In this document: positions 1 through 5,732 of the stretch, piece after piece | Numbering within the stretch: position 1 is the stretch's first letter | How the letters are laid out: every line of letters starts with the position of its first letter | Assembly (NCBI GenBank): GCA_003488105.1 | Contig: DNMS01000144.1 | Coordinates: 1-10,289, forward strand | DNA length: 10,289 nucleotides | Reading direction: 5' to 3' | Source of the DNA: Rhodospirillaceae bacterium | Lineage (GTDB): Bacteria; Pseudomonadota; Alphaproteobacteria; Rhodospirillales_A; Casp-alpha2 | Translations under genes and position numbers: made by a program | The notes under the pieces: generated by a model | What the model saw: only the letters and a program-made list of their open reading frames with translations | The model's database searches: none | Told to the model about the DNA's origin: nothing

Positions 1-359
1 TGGGGGCAGGCGAGGATCGCGTTGACGAAGGCATCGGCTTCGGCCAGTTGCGCCCACATCCAATCCTGCAGGCGAGCGAAATCGGACCAGTCGTATTTTC
101 CGAGCCCGATGCCGCCCTGGTTGGTCACGACGACAACCGGCATGGCCCGTGCATTGGCGGCGCGGATGGCAGCCACGGTGCCGGGGACGAGGCGGGCGTC
201 TTCGATGCGGTGGAGATAGGGAACCTCCTCGACCATGACCCCGTCACGGTCGAGGAACAGCGCCCCCCGCCGGACCGGGCCCGGCGTGCGGTTGACGACC
301 TGGCACCAGACGTCATCGTCGCCGGCGAACAGCTCGGGGGTGTCGGCGGAAGGGGTCAT
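1..359 (-). CDS. HAD-IIIA phosphatase, GmhB/HisB-N-like (partial, 3' end outside window)
   Basis: Reading leftwards from an ATG at 359, an uninterrupted frame of 119 codons runs off the window edge. It contains the HAD nucleophile motif FLDRDG (catalytic Asp37 and Asp39) and motif II VVVVTNQGGIG (Thr79). The visible part ends in ...ILACP, where GmhB-type enzymes begin their zinc-binding Cys-Pro-His loop. The family removes the C7 phosphate of D-glycero-D-manno-heptose 1,7-bisphosphate for LPS core synthesis; the related HisB N-domain acts on histidinol phosphate. The match in motif spacing favours GmhB, but the specificity residues and metal-binding acid lie outside the window. About 33 residues precede the DRDG motif, a longer leader than in typical GmhB. 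GGAAGG lies 6-7 bases before the start. The gene begins 21 bp after the gcdH stop on the same strand, so cotranscription is likely although the functions look unrelated. Confidence 0.8.
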   Translation of the reverse strand, partial: MTPSADTPELFAGDDDVWCQVVNRTPGPVRRGALFLDRDGVMVEEVPYLHRIEDARLVPGTVAAIRAANARAMPVVVVTNQGGIGLGKYDWSDFARLQDWMWAQLAEADAFVNAILACP

Positions 360-380
360 GGGATCGCCTTCCGCCCGGGA

Positions 381-1604
381 TTACGCGGTGAACGCCTGAA
401 TGCCCGTCTGCGCCCGGCCCAGGATCAGGGCATGGATGTCGTGGGTGCCCTCATATGTGTTAACGGTTTCAAGGTTAAGAAGATGCCGGATGATGTGGAA
501 TTCGTCGGCGATGCCGTTGCCGCCGTGCATGTCGCGGGCCATGCGCGCCACGTCGAGCGCCTTGCCCGTCGAGTTACGCTTGACCAGGGAGATGTTTTCC
601 GGCGGGCAGGTGCCTTCGTCGAGCATGCGACCGACCCGTAGGCAGGCTTGCAGGCCGAGGGTGATCTCGGTCAGCATGTCGGCCAGCTTCTTCTGTATAA
701 GCTGATTGGCGGCCAGTGGACGACCGAACTGCTTGCGGTCGAGGGTGTACTGGCGGGCGGCGTGCCAACAGAACTCGGCGGCACCCAGCGCACCCCAGGA
801 AATGCCGAACCGCGCCTTGTTGAGGCAGCCGAAGGGGCCGGCCAGGCCGGACACGTTGGGCAGCAGGTTTTCCTCGGGCACGAACACGTTGTCCATGACG
901 ACTTCGCCGGTCAGCGACGTGCGCAGGGAGAATTTGCCCTCGATCTTCGGCGCCGACAGGCCCTTCATGCCCTTTTCCAGGATGAAGCCACGGATTTTAC
1001 CGTCGAGCTTGCCCCAGATCACGAACACGTCGGCGATGGGGCTGTTGGAAATCCACATCTTGTTGCCGGTCAGTACATAACCGCCATCGGCCTTGACCGC
1101 GCGGGTCGTCATGCCGCCGGGGTCGGAGCCGTGGTCCGGTTCGGTCAGGCCGAAAGCGCCGACGATCTCGCCCTTGGCAAGGCGCGGCAGGAACTTCATG
1201 CGCTGTTCCTCGGTGCCGTAGGCATAGATCGGATACATCACCAGGGACGACTGCACGCTGAGTGAGGAGCGGTAGCCGGAATCGACCCGCTCCACCTCGC
1301 GGGCGATCAGGCCGTAGCACACATGGCCGACGCCGGCGCCGCCGTACTGCTCGGGGATGGTCGGTCCGAGAAAGCCCAATTCGCCCATTTCATTGAAGAT
1401 TTCGCGGTCGAAGGTCTCGTTGCGGAAGGATTCGAGAACCCGCGGCATCAACTTGTCCTGGGAGTAGGCGCGAGCCGTTTCGGCGACCATGCGTTCGTCC
1501 TCGGTCAGCTGATCGACCAGCCCGAAGGGGTCTTCCCAGTTGAATTCAGGCTTTGCCTGCGGGGACTTCGGGGCAACTTGGGGGGCGTCGGTTGCATCCG
1601 GCAT
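381..1604 (-). CDS. gcdH: glutaryl-CoA dehydrogenase
   Basis: This 407-residue flavoenzyme of the acyl-CoA dehydrogenase superfamily oxidatively decarboxylates glutaryl-CoA to crotonyl-CoA and CO2 in lysine, tryptophan and glutarate catabolism, passing electrons to ETF. The order is an N-terminal helical domain, the FAD-contact motif [14 protein letters not shown] in the middle beta domain, [17 protein letters not shown], and a C-terminal helical domain. GCDH-specific features include [11 protein letters not shown] with Arg112, the counterpart of the glutarate carboxylate-binding Arg94 of the human enzyme, and [15 protein letters not shown] with catalytic base Glu385. The near-identical C-terminal ending GIQAFTA also matches the family. 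The first ~25 residues are a polar leader. The start is set by AGGAAGGAG just upstream. A promoter with a consensus -35 box precedes it. No other glutarate-pathway gene is visible beside it. Confidence 0.96.
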   Translation of the reverse strand: MPDATDAPQVAPKSPQAKPEFNWEDPFGLVDQLTEDERMVAETARAYSQDKLMPRVLESFRNETFDREIFNEMGELGFLGPTIPEQYGGAGVGHVCYGLIAREVERVDSGYRSSLSVQSSLVMYPIYAYGTEEQRMKFLPRLAKGEIVGAFGLTEPDHGSDPGGMTTRAVKADGGYVLTGNKMWISNSPIADVFVIWGKLDGKIRGFILEKGMKGLSAPKIEGKFSLRTSLTGEVVMDNVFVPEENLLPNVSGLAGPFGCLNKARFGISWGALGAAEFCWHAARQYTLDRKQFGRPLAANQLIQKKLADMLTEITLGLQACLRVGRMLDEGTCPPENISLVKRNSTGKALDVARMARDMHGGNGIADEFHIIRHLLNLETVNTYEGTHDIHALILGRAQTGIQAFTA

Positions 1605-1624
1605 CGGGTGCTCCTTCCTGTGTG

Positions 1625-1653
1625 CTTATCGTTGGCGCCAAATGGGGTGTCAA
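1625..1653 (-). promoter_or_regulatory. sigma-70-type promoter of gcdH with a palindrome in the spacer
   Basis: On the minus strand a perfect TTGACA -35 box (1653-1648) is followed by exactly 17 bp and then GATAAG as -10 box (1630-1625, 4 of 6 consensus bases). The -10 box ends 20 nt before the gcdH ATG, giving a short leader that holds the AGGAAGGAG ribosome site. The spacer contains the perfect 10-bp palindrome TTGGCGCCAA (1632-1641), a possible operator at which a bound protein would block RNA polymerase. The promoter call is strong for sequence alone; the operator role is inference. Confidence 0.65.
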
Positions 1654-1690
1654 ACTCGCACGGTTCAGAGATGCGGGCAAGATTCAGCGC

Positions 1691-1707
1691 ATTTCACAGG
1701 TTGAAAT
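1691..1707. promoter_or_regulatory. inverted repeat upstream of gcdH, LysR-box-like
   Basis: ATTTCA-N5-TGAAAT is a perfect 6-bp-arm inverted repeat centred at 1699, about 80 bp upstream of the expected gcdH transcription start and about 10 bp beyond the stop codon of the preceding gene. It contains the T-N11-A layout (1693 and 1705) with TTCA/TGAA arms that LysR-type activators favour. Its position suits an activator recognition site. GcdH is under LysR-type control in some proteobacteria, but no regulator gene is visible here, so the assignment is inference. Confidence 0.4.
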
Positions 1708-1716
1708 TGGGAGGTG

Positions 1717-2454
1717 TCAGCGGCTGGCGGCGAAGGCGATTTTGTTGGCCGACCAGCGGCGGCCTTCCGTACGCTCGTCGGCGGCATCGACCCGCAGCGT
1801 GATTTCCGGACGCCCGTGCAGGCGGTCGTTGATCACGCGCAGTTGGGCGTTGACGCGCACGCCGTTCACGGGCCACCACTGATAGCGGCAATCCTGGCCA
1901 TTGCCGTAGGATAGGCGGGTGCATTCGGAGGTCGTCGGCTTGCCCCACAAATTGCCCAGATGTTCGGTGATTTCGCGTTCGGTATGAAACCGGAACGTCT
2001 GCGTATAGCTCAGCCGAAAGGCGGTCGCGTCCTTTTCGCCGGTCGGGAAGTGAGCGGTGAAAACCCCTTTGTCCGTGCGCAGGACGCCGATTACGCCGGC
2101 TTGGGCCGCCTTGAGAGATTCGGGCGTGGGAATAATCTTGAGGAAATTCTCGTAAGTCATGCCGATTTCGATGGGGCCGATGAAGAAATTCGGATCCGCC
2201 AGGGGTGCTCGCACGCGGGCCACGTAAAGTTGCAAGGCCGCCGCACCGATGTGCTGGACTTCCTGTTTCTTGATTTCCATGTCGGGCAGGTAGCCGGCGA
2301 CATCCGCCGTGTCGGCTTCCGGGGGGGCGGGCGAGGCGAAATGAGCGAGCAGGCCGAAGACCACTCCCAACACGCCGAACACCAGGGCAAGCGCCCGGAA
2401 CGGGCGGAACCTGCCCCGTTTCGGTGCCGTCATCGCCTGTGCTGCGCGTGTCAT
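1717..2454 (-). CDS. single-pass membrane-anchored protein of unknown function
   Basis: I do not recognise this 245-residue protein. After a short basic cytoplasmic N-terminus (PKRGRFRPFR) there is one hydrophobic segment at about residues 20-40, then a Pro/Ala linker and a soluble domain predicted to face the periplasm. The soluble part contains FIGPIEIGMTYENFLK (about 91-106), an 'IxxGMT' pattern seen at the start of small periplasmic alpha/beta domains. Only two cysteines are present, C178 and C189, flanking a Tyr-Gly-Asn-Gly stretch and followed by YQWWPVNGVRV; they could form a disulfide. The frame is open upstream to 2559, but I chose the ATG at 2454 because AGGAG lies 8 bp before it and the extra 35 residues are His/Arg-rich and unlike a natural N-terminus. 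It lies upstream of gcdH on the same strand, but gcdH has its own promoter. Confidence 0.75.
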   Translation of the reverse strand: MTRAAQAMTAPKRGRFRPFRALALVFGVLGVVFGLLAHFASPAPPEADTADVAGYLPDMEIKKQEVQHIGAAALQLYVARVRAPLADPNFFIGPIEIGMTYENFLKIIPTPESLKAAQAGVIGVLRTDKGVFTAHFPTGEKDATAFRLSYTQTFRFHTEREITEHLGNLWGKPTTSECTRLSYGNGQDCRYQWWPVNGVRVNAQLRVINDRLHGRPEITLRVDAADERTEGRRWSANKIAFAASR

Positions 2455-2658
2455 TTTGTGAGCTCCTGTGTTCGATGTGTGTCCAGCGTCGGCATGCCGG
2501 TTCGTTGCATGGCCAAATCTATGACTTTCGATATAGTCTAATCGATGCAAAAACCGCACCCGAATGAATTATTTGCCGATACTTTTAGATAAAATTGTTG
2601 GTAATTCCCAACCGGCATGAGGTTTGCCGGAGCGCGAAAAAGAGGCTATAGCGGGACC
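2455..2658. promoter_or_regulatory. divergent intergenic region with several dyad elements
   Basis: This 204-bp, locally AT-richer region separates a minus-strand and a plus-strand gene and must hold both promoters. Elements seen are the palindrome CGGCATGCCG (2490-2499), the inverted repeat TCGAT-N8-ATCGA (2528-2545), a TAAAAT -10-like box on the plus strand (2590-2595) without a good -35 partner, GTTGG-N6-CCAAC (2597-2612), and CCGGCA-N7-TGCCGG (2612-2630). The last could form a 6-bp hairpin in the leader of the plus-strand lipoprotein mRNA. None of these is decisive by itself. Confidence 0.35.
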
Positions 2659-3228
2659 ATGATCAGGCCGCACCAACCCGTCGATCGAACAAGGGGAGCC
2701 CATTTCAAGGCCGTCCGTGCTGCAATCTTGGTCGTTACGGCCGGGGTGCTGCTCAGCGGTTGCGGAATGGCCAAGCCCTATGTTTACGATCCCATCGCCT
2801 ACAACCGCGATGACCCGGATTTTGCCAAAGTCCCCAAAACACGGGATTCGGTGATCGTGTGCTATTCCAAGCGGTCGACCACGCCGGCTGAGGTCGCGCG
2901 GCTTGCGGCTGAAACCTGCGCCCCCTACGGCACCGGCATTGCCTTTGTCGGCAACGGTTACGCCCAATGCCCCATGCTGACTCCGGTCGGCGCCGAGTTT
3001 GCCTGCACCGGCGCGGTGGGAACGCGGGCGGTGGCGGGGCGGGGCGTTGATCAGCGGCCCGCTGCTGGCGAAACGCCTGGGCAGCCGGGCACGCCCCTGA
3101 CCGGGTTCGCGGAAGGCGCTCGTCCCATGGGCGTGCTGTTCGGCCGGCAAGGCACGACGGTAGCTCCGACGACGCCGCTTCCTGCCTTGCCACCGGCTGT
3201 CCCCGGTCAGCCTGCAACGAAGCCGTGA
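2659..3228 (+). CDS. putative lipoprotein with four-cysteine domain
   Basis: The 189-residue product begins with a basic N-region and a hydrophobic stretch ending in the lipobox LLSGC, so Cys35 should be lipidated and the protein anchored in the inner or outer membrane. The mature part has four more cysteines (C68, C87, C104, C116) in the arrangement VCYS...TTPAEVARLAAETC...QCPMLTP...FAC, which suggests two periplasmic disulfides in a compact domain of about 60 residues. The last ~60 residues are rich in Pro, Gly, Ala and Thr and are probably disordered. I know of similar small uncharacterised alphaproteobacterial proteins with this cysteine spacing, but no function. The start is uncertain: the frame opens at 2617, but the ATG at 2659 gives a normal signal-peptide length. 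Neither start has a good ribosome site. The stop is 7 bp before the next gene, suggesting an operon. Confidence 0.75.
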   Translation: MIRPHQPVDRTRGAHFKAVRAAILVVTAGVLLSGCGMAKPYVYDPIAYNRDDPDFAKVPKTRDSVIVCYSKRSTTPAEVARLAAETCAPYGTGIAFVGNGYAQCPMLTPVGAEFACTGAVGTRAVAGRGVDQRPAAGETPGQPGTPLTGFAEGARPMGVLFGRQGTTVAPTTPLPALPPAVPGQPATKP

Positions 3229-3235
3229 TCCCAGG

Positions 3236-4126
3236 ATGCGGGCCCTTGGGCCGAGCCAGCGGCCATACGGTCGGATGATGCTGGCCGCTTTACAGATTTT
3301 GATCCTCGCTGTCGGCGCCTACGCCCTTGTCGTCGGCCTGGTGTTCCTTGGGCAGCGGCGCCTGATGTATCATCCGGGCGGTGTGGCCGGCGCGCCCGCC
3401 GATGCCGGCCTGCCCGACGCAAGAGAGGTCCGCGTATCGACGGCGGACGGGGTCGAACTTCGGTCCTGGTATTTGGCGCCCCGGCCCGGCCGTCCGGTCC
3501 TTCTCTATCTCCATGGCAATGCGGGCACGATCGCCGACCGTGCGTTCAAGGCGCGTCTCTTCGCGCGCCAGGGGATTGGCGTGATGTTGGCGGAATACCG
3601 GGGTTATGGCGGCAATTCGGGCAGCCCAACCGAAGCAGGACTCTACGCCGATGCCCGGGCCAATCTAGTATGGCTGGCGAACCAGGGGCATGGTCCGGGG
3701 GACATCATCGTCTACGGCGAATCCCTTGGTACCGGTGTTGCCGTCCAGGCGGCCTTTGAACAAGCCCAGGCAGGAACGCCGGTGCGGGCCTTGGTGCTCG
3801 AAGCACCGTTCACCGCCATGGCCGATGCGGCCGGCGTGCACTACCCTTGGCTGCCGACCGGCCTACTGACCCGTGACCGTTACGATTCCAGCGCCAAGAT
3901 CGGCGCCGTGCAGTGTCCTGTTCTGATCCTCCACGGCAGCGCTGATCGAGTCGTTCCGCAAGAGCAGGGGATGCGCCTGTTCGCCCTTGCGGCGGAGCCC
4001 AAGGCGGCGGCTTGGCTACCGGGGGCGGGGCATGGCGATGTCTATGACTTCGGCGCCGGGGAGGTCATTCTGAGCTTTCTTGTCGCGCCGCCCGGCGGAA
4101 ATGACGGCGTTCCTTCGGCGCGTTAA
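3236..4126 (+). CDS. membrane-anchored alpha/beta hydrolase (Bem46/YfhR-like)
   Basis: The 296-residue protein has an N-terminal transmembrane helix at about residues 15-37, followed by an alpha/beta-hydrolase fold. The oxyanion segment is YLHGNAG (91-97). The nucleophile elbow is GESLG with Ser163, the acid is Asp237 in HGSADRVVP, and the base is His266 in GAGHGD. AEYRGYGGNSGSPTE (119-133) is characteristic of the Bem46/ABHD13/YfhR group, whose substrates are mostly unknown; lipase, thioesterase or acyl-protein activity are possible. The catalytic set is complete, so an active enzyme is expected. Start choice is open: ATG at 3236 has AGG abutting it, while paired ATGs at 3275 and 3278 would begin right at the membrane helix. 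Linkage to the lipoprotein just upstream suggests cotranscription, perhaps an envelope role (inference). No clear terminator follows. Confidence 0.9.
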   Translation: MRALGPSQRPYGRMMLAALQILILAVGAYALVVGLVFLGQRRLMYHPGGVAGAPADAGLPDAREVRVSTADGVELRSWYLAPRPGRPVLLYLHGNAGTIADRAFKARLFARQGIGVMLAEYRGYGGNSGSPTEAGLYADARANLVWLANQGHGPGDIIVYGESLGTGVAVQAAFEQAQAGTPVRALVLEAPFTAMADAAGVHYPWLPTGLLTRDRYDSSAKIGAVQCPVLILHGSADRVVPQEQGMRLFALAAEPKAAAWLPGAGHGDVYDFGAGEVILSFLVAPPGGNDGVPSAR

Positions 4127-4160
4127 TCATAACATCCTGAAAAGACTGGGGCTTCTTGGG

Positions 4161-4187
4161 TTGTTCTGCCGTTAAGACTCCTATAAT
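4161..4187 (+). promoter_or_regulatory. candidate sigma-70 promoter for the small gene at 4294
   Basis: A perfect TATAAT -10 box lies at 4182-4187 in an AT-rich stretch just after the hydrolase gene. The best -35 candidate is TTGTTC at 4161-4166, only 3 of 6 consensus bases and with a short 15-bp spacer. Transcription would start near 4194 and leave a leader of about 100 nt before the ATG at 4294, or about 25 nt before the ATG at 4219. Confidence 0.45.
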
Positions 4188-4293
4188 TTATACAGTGTAG
4201 TGGTGTATCTGCGCCTTAATGGAGCAGTGTGCCCGGTTCGTGTGCGCCGCACGCGGCCGGAAACCCAAAAACGACACGTTAACGAACGGGAAT

Positions 4294-4722
4294 ATGGCGA
4301 AGATTTCTCCAACTGCCGCGCCGGCCATTTCCAGCGTCTCGACCGCCCGCATGACGGGCGCCGCGGCGGTGGCCAGCCATGGCCGGATAGAGGAACTGAG
4401 CGCCGGTAATGGAATGTCGTTCGAGGCGGCCCAGTTCGGCTTCCAGAACGCGCCGGATGACAAATACGACAACCGCCGGGCCCTGTCCGACGACCGGCGG
4501 CGCAATCCGAACCTCGGGCGCGGGCGCTTCACGGCGCCGAACGACACGTTCGCCAAGATCATTCAGAGTGAGCTCACCGCCCCCAAGGTTTATGGCGAGG
4601 AAGGCCGGCCCAGGAATTTCGGAGGTCTTGTTTCCAAGGCGATTGCGACTTACGAGCTGAACGCGCAGGTCATCCATGGCACGCTGCCCAGGAAGGGCAC
4701 GACCCTTAGTATGCGCCTGTAG
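4294..4722 (+). CDS. small hypothetical protein, isolated transcription unit
   Basis: I do not recognise this protein, which is 142 residues from ATG 4294, or 167 residues if the in-frame ATG at 4219 is used. Third-position G/C bias and codon choice match the neighbouring real genes, and it sits between a TATAAT box and a rho-independent terminator, both of which support its being expressed. It has no signal peptide or membrane helix. The first ~25 residues are Ala/Ser/Thr-rich; the middle is charged and Arg/Asp/Asn-rich (DDKYDNRRALSDDRRRNPN) and probably disordered. The C-terminal half (from TFAKIIQSEL to SKAIATYELNAQVIHG) could be helical, and the tail is basic. I prefer 4294 because the residues it omits (Cys/Arg/Lys-rich) look unlike a natural N-terminus, although the ribosome site (CGGGAAT) is weak. 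No function is proposed. Confidence 0.6.
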   Translation: MAKISPTAAPAISSVSTARMTGAAAVASHGRIEELSAGNGMSFEAAQFGFQNAPDDKYDNRRALSDDRRRNPNLGRGRFTAPNDTFAKIIQSELTAPKVYGEEGRPRNFGGLVSKAIATYELNAQVIHGTLPRKGTTLSMRL

Positions 4723-4749
4723 CCGACCCTGCCGCAGACTGACCGACGC

Positions 4750-4772
4750 GCCGGCCCGATGGCCGGCTTTTT
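4750..4772 (+). terminator. rho-independent terminator
   Basis: A perfect 7-bp GC stem (GCCGGCC at 4750-4756, GGCCGGC at 4761-4767) with the 4-nt loop CGAT is followed directly by five T residues (4768-4772). It lies 28 bp after the stop codon of the small gene and separates that gene from the Panacea-domain gene downstream. Confidence 0.85.
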
Positions 4773-4968
4773 CATGCGCGGAAGGTCGGGGTAACTGCCG
4801 ATATTTGTGCCGGATGTTTGGGCTGGACCCGTCATGGCGGGCTTGTGTTAATCTTTCCTTGGTCAATAGCGGACCATACTCGGGCCGCCCGCTCAAGGTT
4901 TGCGGCGGGGCGATGATTAAGCCGGGTAGACCGGCGCACCGGAACGACACCGGATACAAGGGGAAGGC

Positions 4969-5502
4969 ATGCGTGCCGATGTAAAAAGCGCCTTCGACGT
5001 GGCCTTCTGGTTCGCGGACACGGCGTTGGAACAGAATGAATATCTGCAGCCGCAAAAGCTTCAGCGGCTTCTGTTCCTGGCGCAGGGCTATTACGCTGTG
5101 CTGCATAACGGACGCAAATTGATGCCGGCCGTTTTCATCGCTGACGAACTCGGCCCCATGGAGCCGAACATCTATGCCGGATTCTCCCGCGGGCGCCCCA
5201 ACATCGATGTCGAGCTGTTCATCCCTCACGAAATCGACGGCTATCTGACCAGCCTGTGGCGCCGTTTCGGCCATGCGTCGATGGAGCGCCTGAACCAAAT
5301 AACCAAGGGAACCAGCGCCTACAAGCAGGCCCGGGCCAAGGGCGCCCGAACGGAAATCACCCTTGATGCCATGCGTCTGTCGTTCGTGCGGGCCGAAAAT
5401 ACGCCAGGGGTTCAGCAGGTGGTGAAGCCCAAGGTTTTTGTTACCCAGACAGGCAAACCGGTTCAGGTCAAAGCCTGGGACCCGGGTGCGAAAAACTCCT
5501 AA
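4969..5502 (+). CDS. Panacea-domain protein (DUF4065, SocA-like), no visible toxin partner
   Basis: The 177-residue protein has the Panacea/DUF4065 signature: an N-terminal helix (about 6-20), then LQPQKLQRLLFLAQGYYAV (26-44), a short strand pair, and FIADELGPMEPNIYAGF (56-72). This matches the 'KLqKLlYf-aqg...GPv-p-vY' pattern of the family. The domain is known as the antitoxin half of many toxin-antitoxin pairs, and as SocA, which acts as a ClpXP adaptor for the toxin SocB in Caulobacter. After the domain comes a basic region and a tail of about 45 residues (to AWDPGAKNS) that may be disordered. GGGGAAGG just before ATG 4969 supports the start. The gene upstream ends in a terminator and the next gene downstream starts a transporter operon 230 bp away, so no partner is adjacent. 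It may be a housekeeping or proteolysis adaptor rather than an antitoxin; that is inference. Confidence 0.8.
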   Translation: MRADVKSAFDVAFWFADTALEQNEYLQPQKLQRLLFLAQGYYAVLHNGRKLMPAVFIADELGPMEPNIYAGFSRGRPNIDVELFIPHEIDGYLTSLWRRFGHASMERLNQITKGTSAYKQARAKGARTEITLDAMRLSFVRAENTPGVQQVVKPKVFVTQTGKPVQVKAWDPGAKNS

Positions 5503-5546
5503 CCTAAAAAAACTCTCATTTATATCAGTGTGTTCGCTCTTGGTCC

Positions 5547-5585
5547 TGGGGTTACGCTTGCGCCTTGCGATGACTTGGCTAATAT
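5547..5585 (+). promoter_or_regulatory. weak promoter candidates before the transporter operon
   Basis: The 230-bp gap before the binding-protein gene should contain the operon promoter. Two weak overlapping candidates are visible. TGGGGTTACGCTTGCG (5547-5562) has the sigma-54 GG and GC doublets at the right 12-bp spacing but lacks the CAC after TGG. TTGCGC (5558-5563) with a 16-bp spacer and TAATAT (5580-5585) is a poor sigma-70 match. Neither is convincing; the leader would be about 140-160 nt long. Confidence 0.2.
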
Positions 5586-5732
5586 CAGGCGCGAACGGCT
5601 CTTTCGGGCCGCTCTGTACCAGTCATGGTGCCGGGATGTTCCGGGGGGCCGACATAATGAGGCAGACGTTTCGATAAGCGCCGCAATGGCGTACGGATGA
5701 AATGCCTTACACATATGTCTGGGAGGACACGC

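Noticed and set aside
48..641. Plus-strand open frame opposite the HAD phosphatase and the end of gcdH
   Set aside because: It spans the boundary of two well supported minus-strand genes and has no family resemblance.
2455..2559. Upstream extension of the unknown membrane protein to an ATG at 2559
   Set aside because: The ATG at 2454 has an AGGAG site at good spacing, and the extension is His/Arg-rich and lies in the AT-richer divergent promoter region.
4860..4876. TGGTC-N7-GACCA inverted repeat upstream of the Panacea gene
   Set aside because: The arms are only 5 bp and no promoter elements can be placed next to it, so it is too weak to call an operator.
4930..4953. Three copies of ACCGG before the Panacea gene
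   Set aside because: Five-base repeats with unequal spacing are expected by chance in DNA of this composition.
4279..5298. Minus-strand open frame of about 339 codons spanning the small gene, terminator and Panacea gene
   Set aside because: It runs through a plus-strand terminator and two plus-strand genes with better coding signals, and shows no domain.
5522..5588. ATATCAG direct repeat 60 bp apart before the transporter operon
   Set aside because: The copies are only 7 bp, with no extended similarity or symmetry and no link to a recognisable promoter.
5580..5604. Hairpin-like sequence GGCTC-TTTC-GGGCC region as a terminator for the Panacea gene
   Set aside because: The stem is short with a wobble pair and no T-run follows, so it does not qualify as a rho-independent terminator.
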